A program made the position numbers and the translations under genes. From NCBI RefSeq assembly GCF_007858475.1, contig NZ_VIGX01000013.1:1-64000 (forward strand): 64,000 nucleotides of DNA, in the 5' to 3' direction. This DNA is from Tsukamurella conjunctivitidis (lineage in GTDB: Bacteria > Actinomycetota > Actinomycetes > Mycobacteriales > Mycobacteriaceae). Of this stretch, positions 27,503-35,604 are shown piece by piece. Numbering within the stretch: the stretch's first letter is position 1; each line of letters starts with the position of its first letter. The notes below the pieces were generated by a model that had not been told where the DNA came from, did no database searches, and saw nothing but the letters and a program-made list of their open reading frames with translations.

Positions 27503-28183
27503 ATGAAGAAACTGCTGGTGGGCGCCCTGCTGGTGCTCGTCTTCCTCGCCTACTCCCTCCCTCCCTACCTCACGGGCGGCAGCCGCGTCCCGCTCGACGA
27601 TCAGCCCGACTGGTACTACGGGCTGCTCGTCGGGCACATCCTGCTCGGGTCCGTCGCGATGCTCGCGGGACTGGTGCAGCTGGGCCGTCGCTGGTTCGCG
27701 AAGTACCACTGGATCGCCGGCCGGATCTACGTCGCGTGCGCGCTGCCCGTCGGGCTCGCGGCCATCGCGATCGGCACGGTGACTCCGTTCGGGCCGGTGA
27801 ACGCGGCGTCCAACGTGACGCTCGGCTCGCTCATGCTGCTGTTCACAGCGCTCGGCGTCCGCGCCATCGTCGGCCGCGACGTGACCTCGCACCGGCGCTG
27901 GATGCTGCGCAGCGCCGCGCTCATGTACTCGGTGATCATCAATCGGATCCTGGGCCCGGTGGCCTTCCTCGTGCTCGACGCCGCCGGGGTGCCGGAGTCG
28001 TTCATGGACGCGTGGGGGCCCGCGATCGTCGCCTGGCCGAGCTGGCTGATCGCGCTCGGCTTCTGCGAGTGGTGGCTGCGGCGACCGGTACGCCCGGCTC
28101 GCGCACGCACGTCGCCCCCTGCGGCGCGCTCGTCGCGCGACCTGGGAGTCTCCGGCGCGGGCGCCGCTCAGGCCGATGCCTGA
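27503..28183 (+). CDS. DUF2306 membrane protein
   Basis: 226-aa membrane protein of the DUF2306 family. About six hydrophobic segments; GLLVGHILLGSVAMLAGLVQ, KYHWIAGRIYV and SHRRWMLRSAALMYSVI carry the histidines and arginines typical of this possibly haem-binding family. ATG with a weak upstream purine tract. The C-tail is Ala/Arg-rich. Function unknown. Confidence 0.8.
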   Translation: MKKLLVGALLVLVFLAYSLPPYLTGGSRVPLDDQPDWYYGLLVGHILLGSVAMLAGLVQLGRRWFAKYHWIAGRIYVACALPVGLAAIAIGTVTPFGPVNAASNVTLGSLMLLFTALGVRAIVGRDVTSHRRWMLRSAALMYSVIINRILGPVAFLVLDAAGVPESFMDAWGPAIVAWPSWLIALGFCEWWLRRPVRPARARTSPPAARSSRDLGVSGAGAAQADA

Positions 28184-28232
28184 AGGATCGGATCGGCGAC
28201 GAGTACCGCAGAACCAGGGCCGGAAATGGACT

Positions 28233-28266
28233 GAGCCGGGATGTCAGCGATCTGACATCCCGGCTC
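28233..28266 (-). terminator. Terminator hairpin after tRNA-Ser(CGA)
   Basis: Perfect 15-bp stem (28233-28247 with 28252-28266), 4-nt loop, just past the tRNA 3' end. It may also serve the convergent DUF2306 gene. Confidence 0.75.
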
Positions 28267-28271
28267 AACCG

Positions 28272-28362
28272 TGGCGGTGGCGGAGGGATTTGAACCCTCG
28301 GTACGGGGTTACCGCACACAGCATTTCGAGTGCTGCACCTTCGGCCGCTCGGACACGCCACC
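28272..28362 (-). tRNA. tRNA-Ser (anticodon CGA)
   Basis: Type II tRNA: acceptor GGTGGCG / CGCCACC, anticodon stem-loop CAGCA-CTCGAAA-TGCTG, long variable arm, T-loop GGTTCAAATCC. The CCA end is encoded (28274-28272). Confidence 0.95.
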
Positions 28363-28408
28363 GTCGCGAAACTTTACCGGAAGACGACTCAGGCGTTAAA
28401 TCGCCAGG

Positions 28409-28873
28409 TCAGGAGCGGTGCGGGGAGAAGAAGTCGGTGAGCAGCACCGCGCATTCCGCCTCCCGGACGCCGCCGCGCACCGTCACGCGATGCGTGACGC
28501 GGGGATCGCGCACCACGTCCCACACGGACCCGACCGCGCCCGTCTTCGGCTCGAAGGCGCCGAAGACGAGGTGCGCGATACGGGCCGAGACCAGCGCGCC
28601 GGCGCACATCGCGCAGGGCTCCAGGGTGACGGCCAGGGTGCAACCCTCGAGCCGCCAGCCGTCGCCGAACCGTGTGGCTGCCTCCCGGATCGCGAGGATC
28701 TCGGCGTGCGCGGTGGGGTCACCCAGCGCCTCCCTGCGATTGCCGGCCATCGCGATCACGGAACCACTGGGGGAGAGCACCGCCGCGCCGACGGGCACGT
28801 CGGCCGGTCCCGCGAGGCGCGCGGCCTCCAGCGCGAACGACATCGACGCGCGTTCGGGGTCCAGAAAGGCCAT
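28409..28873 (-). CDS. tadA: tRNA adenosine(34) deaminase
   Basis: 154-aa zinc deaminase converting A34 to inosine in tRNA-Arg(ACG), a tRNA that is also encoded in this window. Zinc/catalytic motifs: DPTAHAEILAI and LEPCAMCAGALVSARI; the end is VLLTDFFSPHRS. The ATG at 28873 overlaps the upstream TGA; an in-frame ATG at 28843 is also possible. With its neighbour it forms the pair Rv3752c-Rv3753c of M. tuberculosis. Confidence 0.92.
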   Translation of the reverse strand: MAFLDPERASMSFALEAARLAGPADVPVGAAVLSPSGSVIAMAGNRREALGDPTAHAEILAIREAATRFGDGWRLEGCTLAVTLEPCAMCAGALVSARIAHLVFGAFEPKTGAVGSVWDVVRDPRVTHRVTVRGGVREAECAVLLTDFFSPHRS

Positions 28874-29391
28874 CAACCCAAGGTATCGAGGATCGCGCCC
28901 AGCTCCCCGTCGAACTGCAGCCGCTCGGCGATCACCTGCAGCTGCTCGTCGGGGTAGAGGTCCGGGTCGGCGAGCAGGACGCTGAGCTCCTGTTCGCCCA
29001 GGCCGAGGTCGCCGAGGATGCCGAGGTCGCCCTCGGGCCACGGATCGGTGTCCTCGATCTCCTCGGGGTCGATGTCCGGCACCTCGACGTTGAGCCGATC
29101 GAGTGCTTGGACGGCGAGCTCGTCGAAGACGGCCGCCGTCGCGTCGGAGAGCAGCAGCCGGGTACCCGACGGGCCGGGACGAACGATGACGAAGTACTCG
29201 TCGTCCACGTTGAGCAGGCCGAACACGGCTCCCGTCGCGCGCAGCGCTTTGAGTGCCTGCTCGGCTTTGGCGATACTGCCCAGCGCACCGGGGTCGAGGA
29301 GGTGCACCGTCCAGGTGGTCTCCTCACGGGTCACGGCCACGGCGTAGCCGTCGGTGTCGTCGTAGCGCTCCGGCGAGGTCTCTGCGGCCAT
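28873..29391 (-). CDS. tRNA adenosine deaminase-associated protein (Rv3753c type)
   Basis: 172-aa acidic protein always found before tadA in related actinobacteria; role unknown, named for the linkage. Segments GYAVAVTREETTWTVHLLDP and FDELAVQALDRLNVEVPDID. Start at MAAETSPERYDD; longer frames to 29448 lack support. It is divergent from tyrA, matching the M. tuberculosis Rv3752c-Rv3754 order. Confidence 0.85.
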   Translation of the reverse strand: MAAETSPERYDDTDGYAVAVTREETTWTVHLLDPGALGSIAKAEQALKALRATGAVFGLLNVDDEYFVIVRPGPSGTRLLLSDATAAVFDELAVQALDRLNVEVPDIDPEEIEDTDPWPEGDLGILGDLGLGEQELSVLLADPDLYPDEQLQVIAERLQFDGELGAILDTLG

Positions 29392-29470
29392 GGGTGAAAC
29401 CGTATCCGTAAACGCGCGTCCGCGACACGTCTCATACGGCTTCCTCACGCCGTTGTGAAACGCTGTCGGG

Positions 29471-30439
29471 GTGTCCGTGCAGCGTGCTCCTCATTCCGGC
29501 GTTCCCGTGTGCGTCCTCGGCCTCGGCCTGATCGGCGGCTCGATCCTCCGCGCGCTCGCCCGCGCCGGTCGGCCGGCGTACGGATGGAACCGCTCGGCCG
29601 CCGCCGTCGACGACGCCGGGGCCGCGGGCTTCGACGCCTCGACGGACCTGGCCGCGACGCTGCGCCGCGCCGACGAGGGCGGGCACGTCATCATCGTCGC
29701 GGTACCGGTCCCCGCGCTCGACGGCGTGCTCGCCGCCGTCGCCGAGCACGCCCCGAACGCCTGGCTGACCGACGCGGTGAGCGTCAAGGGCGACGTCGCC
29801 CGACGGGTCGCCGCTGCCGGACTGACCGGGCGGTACGCCGGCGGGCATCCGATGGCGGGGACCGCCCATTCCGGCTGGGAGGCCACCGACGCCGGGCTGT
29901 TCGACGGGGCGACCTGGGTGGTCACCGCCGACGACGAGACGCCGGCGGAGGCATGGCGCCTGGCCGCGACCGTCGGGCTCGACTGCGGCGCGGTGGTCGT
30001 GCCCGCCGGATCCACCGAGCACGACGCGGCCGTCGCGCGGATCTCGCACTCGGTCCACGTCGTGGCCGAGGCCGTCGCAATCACCGCGGAGCTCGACCCG
30101 CCCGCGAAGCAGCTGGCCCTCTCGCTGGCCGCGAGCAGTTTCCGCGACGTCACGCGGGTGGCCGGCACGGCTCCGTCACTGGTGAACGCGATGTGCGAGG
30201 CGAACGCGGAGGCGCTGCTCGACGCGCTGGACGACACCATCGCGGAGCTCATCGCCGCGCGCGCCGAGCTCGCCGCGAAGGGCACCGTCGGCGAGATCAC
30301 CGCGCGCGGCTACGCGGCGCGCCGGCGGTACGAGAACGCCCGCCGCACCCCGTTCACCCCGGTTCTCGACGGGACGGGATGGCAGCGGGCGCTGCGGGAG
30401 GCCGGTCACTCCGGGGGCGTGATCACCGCCCTCCCCTGA
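29471..30439 (+). CDS. tyrA: Prephenate dehydrogenase
   Basis: 322-aa NAD(P)-dependent enzyme of tyrosine synthesis. Rossmann motif VCVLGLGLIGGSILRAL at residues 13-29, VSVKGDV, the substrate segment GGHPMAGTAHSGWEA near 128-142 and TEHDAAVARISHSVH near 185-198. GTG start. There is no ACT domain. Confidence 0.92.
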   Translation: MSVQRAPHSGVPVCVLGLGLIGGSILRALARAGRPAYGWNRSAAAVDDAGAAGFDASTDLAATLRRADEGGHVIIVAVPVPALDGVLAAVAEHAPNAWLTDAVSVKGDVARRVAAAGLTGRYAGGHPMAGTAHSGWEATDAGLFDGATWVVTADDETPAEAWRLAATVGLDCGAVVVPAGSTEHDAAVARISHSVHVVAEAVAITAELDPPAKQLALSLAASSFRDVTRVAGTAPSLVNAMCEANAEALLDALDDTIAELIAARAELAAKGTVGEITARGYAARRRYENARRTPFTPVLDGTGWQRALREAGHSGGVITALP

Positions 30440-30452
30440 CGCTGCGCGAGAC

Positions 30453-31067
30453 CTACTCGACGCGGCGCGACAGGCCCGGGTAGTCGACGATGAAGCCGTC
30501 GGCGTCGACAGAGACCTTGGAGCTGCTGATCGGGGAGATCACGGTGATGCCGTCGGCGGCACCGTCGTAGTTGATGACCGTCTCCTTCACCGCGAGGCTC
30601 GGCAGGTCGACGTACACGACGGGCACGTCGATCTCCTCCGGGTGACTCTGCAGGTCGAACCGGCGGATGGTGAGCGCGTTGAAGAACGCGGACTTGAGCA
30701 CGTCGACGCTCAGCGCGCCGGAGAAGAATCCCCGCTCCGAGCCCTGCGCGCCCTGCACCAGCCAGTGGTTCTCGCCGTCGCGCGCGATCGTCACCTGCGA
30801 CTCGCCGGCCGCGGTGAGCGCGTGCACGGAGAGCCGCTTGGTGACGCCCTCGTCGTCGGTGACCAGGTCGTACGAGGCGTTGAAGGCCGGGCCGTCGGAC
30901 GACGGTGCCGCGATGATGCGGCCGTAGGCCTTGATCCGGTCGCCGGTGAGCTGCACGCGGACGGACTCGAGGAGATTCCCGTCCTCGGAACGCCAGGTGA
31001 GGATCCTGGGCCAGCTCGCGCCGGTGATCACGGTGGCCACTGCGTCTGCGGATGAAGGGGTACTCAC
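30453..31067 (-). CDS. Putative glycolipid-binding family protein (DUF1089)
   Basis: 204-aa protein resembling the Glycolipid_bind family (PF06475). WRSEDGNLLESVRVQLTGDR, AFNASYDLVTDDEGVTKRLS and IRRFDLQSHPEEIDVPVVYVD follow the family order. GTG start at 31067 with TACCGT 6 nt upstream, a leaderless layout. Ligand unknown. It converges with tyrA, 13 bp apart. Confidence 0.78.
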   Translation of the reverse strand: MSTPSSADAVATVITGASWPRILTWRSEDGNLLESVRVQLTGDRIKAYGRIIAAPSSDGPAFNASYDLVTDDEGVTKRLSVHALTAAGESQVTIARDGENHWLVQGAQGSERGFFSGALSVDVLKSAFFNALTIRRFDLQSHPEEIDVPVVYVDLPSLAVKETVINYDGAADGITVISPISSSKVSVDADGFIVDYPGLSRRVE

Positions 31068-31073
31068 GCCCCT

Positions 31074-31079
31074 ACGGTA
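31074..31079 (-). promoter_or_regulatory. -10 element of a leaderless promoter (DUF1089 gene)
   Basis: TACCGT, six nucleotides, GTG at 31067. Confidence 0.45.
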
Positions 31080-31177
31080 ACTCCTCGCATCCGGTGCGAA
31101 CGAACCCCTGTGGCCACCACTCGCCGGCCGCCGTCGCTGTGCCGGCGCTCACATCCGAGCGAACGCCGGCACCGCGG

Positions 31178-31570
31178 TTACAGGGCCGCGACGGCCTCGA
31201 GCTCGACCACCTGGTCGTCGTACCGGAGTCGACTGACGCCGACGATCGACACCGGCGGCAGGTCCACGAAGACCTCGGCCAGCGTCTCCGCGGCGACCTG
31301 CAGGTCCACCTGCAGGTGCTCGGCGACGAAGACCGTCAGGCGCGCGACATCGGACAGCTCCGCGCCCTGCTCGCCCAGGATCACCCGCAGGTTCGCGACG
31401 GCCGCGCGGACCTGGCCCTGGACGTCGCCCGGGGCCTGCGTCGTGCCGCCCTGATCGAGGGGCGCCACACCGGCGACGTGCAGGGTGGCGCCCGCGGGCA
31501 CCGTCGCGCTGTACGCGTGCTCGACCGCGGTGGTCAGCTGGTCCGAGCCGTGGAGCTGCACCTTGCCCAT
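31178..31570 (-). CDS. RidA/YjgF family protein
   Basis: 130-aa trimeric-type protein. ATLHVAGVAPLDQGGTTQAP and VVELEAVAAL fit the YjgF superfamily. The active-site Arg of true RidA imine deaminases is not evident in the usual position, so it may be a side subgroup. The ATG is 2 nt after the upstream stop (31573), so it is an operon with the DUF6918 gene. Confidence 0.82.
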   Translation of the reverse strand: MGKVQLHGSDQLTTAVEHAYSATVPAGATLHVAGVAPLDQGGTTQAPGDVQGQVRAAVANLRVILGEQGAELSDVARLTVFVAEHLQVDLQVAAETLAEVFVDLPPVSIVGVSRLRYDDQVVELEAVAAL

Positions 31571-31572
31571 GA

Positions 31573-32013
31573 TCAGGCGGCGTTCTTCTGCACGGCTGCG
31601 CCGACGCGGGGCAGCGCCGCGACCACGTTCTCCTTGGCCTTGCCGCGCAGGCTCGAGTAGGCCTTGCGCAGCGCCGGCTGGCTGGTCGACTCGGCCTTCT
31701 TGTCGGTGACCGCGAGCAGCGCGTCGCCGACGGCGTCGCCGCGGGCCGCGAGGAACTGGCCGAAGTCACCGGGGCCCTGGGCCTGGAACTCGGTCCAGAA
31801 CGGGTCGAGCGCGGCGGCGAAGTCGGGCAGCAGCTTGGTCAGCGCCGACTCGATGACGTTCGGCGAGACCTTCTTGACCGCGGAGTACGCGGTCTTGATG
31901 ACGGTGCCGGACAGCCCGCTCTTGTCCCCCACCTCGGCTTCGACGACCGACGCGAAGTCGGCGACGACGGCCGGCTGGCGCGCGGGGTCGAGAAGTGTGG
32001 TGGTGAGCGACAT
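31573..32013 (-). CDS. DUF6918 family protein
   Basis: 146-aa helical protein starting MSLTTTLLDPARQPAVVADF, preceded by GGAGGTACCCC. AVKKVSPNVIESALTKLLPDF and SSLRGKAKENVVAALPRVG are recognisable parts of this actinobacterial family. Function unknown; cotranscribed with the RidA gene. Confidence 0.75.
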   Translation of the reverse strand: MSLTTTLLDPARQPAVVADFASVVEAEVGDKSGLSGTVIKTAYSAVKKVSPNVIESALTKLLPDFAAALDPFWTEFQAQGPGDFGQFLAARGDAVGDALLAVTDKKAESTSQPALRKAYSSLRGKAKENVVAALPRVGAAVQKNAA

Positions 32014-32117
32014 GGGGTACCTCCGAATCATGCACGGTCGATTGCGAGATCGAGCTTATCGGGCCTTCCGGCGGCGTGCGGAGTGCTGAATCCGCACTGA
32101 TCGAGAGCCGCCGGGAA

Positions 32118-32145
32118 TGCAACTGTTCTGCATCGGATCTGCAAC
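32118..32145 (+). promoter_or_regulatory. Triple TGCAAC direct-repeat array before the CocE hydrolase gene
   Basis: TGCAAC (32118), TGCATC (32129) and TGCAAC (32140) are spaced 11 and 11 nt. Downstream, TTGTGA (32161) and TAGGTT (32185) with an 18-nt spacer could be the promoter. A matching array is at 35523-35549. Confidence 0.6.
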
Positions 32146-32213
32146 AACGGGCACCGCGGTTTGTGAGGTTCGTCACTCGTGCTCTAGGTTGACGGTTGAA
32201 GGAAGGGGTTGCA

Positions 32214-34241
32214 ATGGTGACCAGCCGATCCGGCAGAGCGAACGCACGGCTGTCCGGCGTGCGCATCCCGCTCTGGGACCGCAGCCCCTCGCTGCCCGCC
32301 CCGTCGGGCGGCCGGCACCACTCGCGCGTCGACCACACGCTGCCCCTCGGCGATCCCACCGGCGGCGCCGACGCCCTCGCCTGGCGCGACGCCGTCGACG
32401 GTCGGCTCACCTATCCCCGGGTGCACATCGACCGCAACGTCGACATCCGCATGTCCGACGGGGTGGTGCTGCGGGCCACCGTCGTGCGGCCGGCCGAGCT
32501 CGACGGGGTGCCCGTCGAGCGGCCCTACCCCGCGATCCTCAACCTCAACCCCTACAACCGGATGGTCGTCGACGCGATCGACGAGACCACCCATGCCGCG
32601 TTCGTCGGGCCGGCACTGACCAACGCCTCGAAGGCGCTCACGGGCGGCACCGTCGACTTCTCGGGCGGCCTGCTGCAGGGTTTCGGCATCAACCGCCGCC
32701 TGGTGCGCAGCGGATACGTGCAGGTGATCGTCGATGTCCGCGGCACCGGCACCTCGCACGGCGTGTGGCAGATCCTCGGCCCGCGCGAGCAGCAGGACTC
32801 CGTCGAGGTGTTGCGCTGGGCCCGCTCGCAGGATTGGTGCGACGGGAAGCTCGGCATGGGCGGCTGGTCGTACTCCGCGATCAACTCGCTGCAGGCCGCG
32901 GGGCACGCGCCCGAGGGCCTCGGCGCGGTCTTCGCGATCGAGGGCAGCGAGGACATCGTCCGGGACATCTACATCACGGGCGGCCTCCCGTCGGTGTTCA
33001 TCCCGCTGTGGCTCGGCGCCGTGAACGCCCTGAAGTGGCTGTACAACCCCCGCACGCTGCTGCGCGACACCGTCAACGGCAACGTCTTCCGCTGGCTGCA
33101 CAGCCGGCTGGTCTCGCCCGCGACGGAGATCTCGTCGGTGGTCTCCGGCGTCCTCACCGGCCGTGACCCGCGGGTGAACGACAATCCGTACTTCACCGAG
33201 CGGCACGCGAAGATCGACGCGATCACCGCGCCCACCTTCCTGTTCGGCGGCTGGCACGACCTCTTCGGCCGCAGCACGCCCCGCACCTACCAGCGCCTGA
33301 ACCTGCCCCCGGGCCGGAAGCAGATGGTCATCACGAACGGCTATCACTTCGACATGGGCGCCGGCTTCGGGGGCACCCAGGCGCCGCCGCGGATCGACGT
33401 GCTCGAGCGCGCCTGGTACGACCGCTGGCTCAAGAACATCGACAACGGCGTCGACCGGTACGGCCCCGTCACCCTGGAGCAGCAGGGCGGCGGCTGGACC
33501 GCGGGCGAGGCCTTCCCCCGGCCCGGGGCCCGGACGCAGCGGCTGTACGCGACGCCGGACCCGTCGGGCACGGCCGGGCACACCAGGTACGACGGTGGCC
33601 TCGCCACCTTCCCGGCGCGACGGCGCGCGTCGGCGTCCACCCGGATCGACCTGCGCGGCCTCGCCTCCCCCGACCTGACGATGGTCTTGGCGGGCCTGAC
33701 GAAGGCCGTCCCGGCGTGCGAGAACGCGCAACTCCAGGAGCGCGGAGCGATCTCCTTCACCTCGCCGCCCGCGGCCGTCCCGGTGCAGCTGAGCGGCGCG
33801 ATCAACGTGCACCTCGTGACGCAGTGCGAGGGCGAGGAGGCGATCTGGACCGTGACCGTCAACGACGTGGCGCCGGACGGCACCTCGACGGTCCTCTCCG
33901 GCGGCGCGCTGCTGGCCTCGAACCGGGCCGTCGACCCCGCCCGCAGCACCTTCGACGTCGACGGTGAGCTGTTGAGCGCGTGCCATCCGCTCACCTGGTC
34001 CGCCAAGCAGCGGGTGGTGCCGGGCGAGATCATCGAACTCGACGTCGACGTGGTGCCCACCGATGCGCTGCTCGACGAGGGCCACCGGCTGCGCATCGAC
34101 GTCTACGCCGGCAGCGTCCCCCGCTACCTGGCGACGGTCCCGGACCTGGTGAAGACCCGGTTCGGCAAGCAGACCGTGCTACTGAGCCCCGAGCACCCCT
34201 CCTATGTGAGCCTGCAGATCGTGGGCGATCCGGGCTGGTGA
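32214..34241 (+). CDS. CocE/NonD-family alpha/beta hydrolase (X-Pro dipeptidyl-peptidase S15 type)
   Basis: 675-aa serine hydrolase. Peptidase_S15 domain (about 75-370): MSDGVVLRATVVRP, DVRGTGTSHG, nucleophile elbow GMGGWSYSAINSLQAA near residue 222, and WHDLFGRSTPRTYQRL carrying a candidate acid or His. The C-terminal jelly-roll PepX_C part begins near 440. No signal peptide, so probably cytosolic. ATG 32214 follows GAAGGAAGGGG; an in-frame TTG at 32196 is less likely. Substrate unknown. Confidence 0.85.
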   Translation: MVTSRSGRANARLSGVRIPLWDRSPSLPAPSGGRHHSRVDHTLPLGDPTGGADALAWRDAVDGRLTYPRVHIDRNVDIRMSDGVVLRATVVRPAELDGVPVERPYPAILNLNPYNRMVVDAIDETTHAAFVGPALTNASKALTGGTVDFSGGLLQGFGINRRLVRSGYVQVIVDVRGTGTSHGVWQILGPREQQDSVEVLRWARSQDWCDGKLGMGGWSYSAINSLQAAGHAPEGLGAVFAIEGSEDIVRDIYITGGLPSVFIPLWLGAVNALKWLYNPRTLLRDTVNGNVFRWLHSRLVSPATEISSVVSGVLTGRDPRVNDNPYFTERHAKIDAITAPTFLFGGWHDLFGRSTPRTYQRLNLPPGRKQMVITNGYHFDMGAGFGGTQAPPRIDVLERAWYDRWLKNIDNGVDRYGPVTLEQQGGGWTAGEAFPRPGARTQRLYATPDPSGTAGHTRYDGGLATFPARRRASASTRIDLRGLASPDLTMVLAGLTKAVPACENAQLQERGAISFTSPPAAVPVQLSGAINVHLVTQCEGEEAIWTVTVNDVAPDGTSTVLSGGALLASNRAVDPARSTFDVDGELLSACHPLTWSAKQRVVPGEIIELDVDVVPTDALLDEGHRLRIDVYAGSVPRYLATVPDLVKTRFGKQTVLLSPEHPSYVSLQIVGDPGW

Positions 34242-34272
34242 CCGCCCGTTCCGGGCTATCGTCGTCTCCACG

Positions 34273-35505
34273 ATGGTGACCGGTTCCCGAGCCGTCGCGT
34301 CCGCCGGTGCGGCCGCGCGGCTGCACAGCATGTTCGTCGACGGTGCGGTCGACGAGTCCGCGCTGCGCGCATCGCAGCTGCGCCACCTCATCGCCGAGAG
34401 CTGGCAGCGCAGCCGCGCCGTGGGCGTGAACCCGGACGGGGAGGCGCCGTCGGGCGACGGTGCGCTCGACGCCCTGCGCGCCCGCAGTCCCCTGTCCGGC
34501 GTGCTGCCCGTGATCCGGCGGCTCCTCGTCGACGATTCCGCCGGCGCGATGGTGGCCGTGGGCGATCGCGACGGGACCCTGCTCTGGGTGGAGGGCGACG
34601 GTGCCGCCGTCCGCCGGGCCGCCGCGATGAATTTCATCCCGGGTGCGAACTGGAGCGAGACGGCCGCGGGGACCAACGCCCCGGGGACCGCGCTGGCGCT
34701 CGACACCGAGGTGCAGATCGCCGGGTCGGAGCACTTCGCCCGGCGGGCGCATCGCTGGAACTGCACGGCGGTCCCCGTCCACGATCCGGTGACCCGGGCA
34801 CCGATCGGCGTGCTCGACGTGACCGGCGGCCCCGAGGTGGCCTCGCCGCACGCCCTGGCCCTGGTGCGCGCCGCGGCGTTGGCCGTCGAGGGACAGCTGG
34901 CGATCCTCCGACTCGCCCCGCCCACCCCGGCCGCCTCGCCGCGGCTGCGGCTGCTGGGCGGCCGGCCGGTGCTGGAGAAGGACGGCCGCGACGTGCCGCT
35001 CACGGGCCGGCACGCGGACATCCTGGCGCTGCTGGCCCGGCATCCGGAGGGCCTGACCGCCGATCACCTGGCCCTACTGCTCGACGAGCGGGACCTCGAC
35101 GTGGTCACGGTCCGCGCGGAGGTCTCCCGGCTGCGCAAGACGGTCGGCGCCGATCTCCTGGGCTCGCGCCCGTACCGCTTGCTGGGCTCGCTGGACTCCG
35201 ATGCGGACGACGCCGCGCGCGCCATCCGGGCCGGCCGCGTCGCGGACGCGCTCGCCGTCTACCGCGGCCCTCTGCTGCCCAACTCGGCGGCGCCCGGCGT
35301 CGCGCGCCTGCGCACCGAGCTCGCCGAGAGCCTGCGGTCGGCCGTCATGGCGAGCCGGGACCTGGGTCTCCTGCGCCGGTGGCTCGACCTGCCGGACGCC
35401 CGCGACGACGAGCACGGCTGGCGGGTGCTGCGCGCCCACGGCGACGCGCGGGCGCGCGCAGAAGCCGACGGCCGGCTCGCGGCGATCGCCATCGACCTGG
35501 CCTGA
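34273..35505 (+). CDS. GAF-domain transcriptional regulator with C-terminal winged helix
   Basis: 410-aa regulator. The N-terminal helical part has LRHLIAESWQRSRAVGVNPD, as in AcoR-like sensors. A GAF domain (about 75-215) contains NFIPGANWSETAAGTNAPGT and NCTAVPVHDPVTRAPIGVLD. The C-terminal OmpR/BTAD-type winged helix (about 225-300) is VPLTGRHADILALLARHPEG and VTVRAEVSRLRKTVGADL. There is no sigma-54 AAA+ domain. It lies between two genes with identical triple-repeat arrays, and OmpR-type winged helices bind direct repeats, so it is the prime candidate for reading them. Confidence 0.83.
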   Translation: MVTGSRAVASAGAAARLHSMFVDGAVDESALRASQLRHLIAESWQRSRAVGVNPDGEAPSGDGALDALRARSPLSGVLPVIRRLLVDDSAGAMVAVGDRDGTLLWVEGDGAAVRRAAAMNFIPGANWSETAAGTNAPGTALALDTEVQIAGSEHFARRAHRWNCTAVPVHDPVTRAPIGVLDVTGGPEVASPHALALVRAAALAVEGQLAILRLAPPTPAASPRLRLLGGRPVLEKDGRDVPLTGRHADILALLARHPEGLTADHLALLLDERDLDVVTVRAEVSRLRKTVGADLLGSRPYRLLGSLDSDADDAARAIRAGRVADALAVYRGPLLPNSAAPGVARLRTELAESLRSAVMASRDLGLLRRWLDLPDARDDEHGWRVLRAHGDARARAEADGRLAAIAIDLA

Positions 35506-35522
35506 CCTGCCCCGATCGGGGA

Positions 35523-35549
35523 TGCAACCGACTGCAACGGTGTTGCAAC
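35523..35549 (+). promoter_or_regulatory. Triple TGCAAC direct-repeat array before the aldehyde dehydrogenase gene
   Basis: TGCAAC at 35523, 35533 and 35544, spaced 10 and 11 nt. The last two also form TGCAA-N5-TTGCA. The distance to the start codon (56 nt) is similar to that before the CocE gene (69 nt). Confidence 0.62.
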
Positions 35550-35604
35550 GGTCACTGCGTACGGTGGACTGTGACTGACATCACGCACTCTCTGGAGGTC
35601 CTCC

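Noticed and set aside
28176-28985. Plus-strand frame of 269 codons across tRNA-Ser(CGA) and tadA
   Set aside because: It reads through a tRNA and opposite tadA; it is a shadow.
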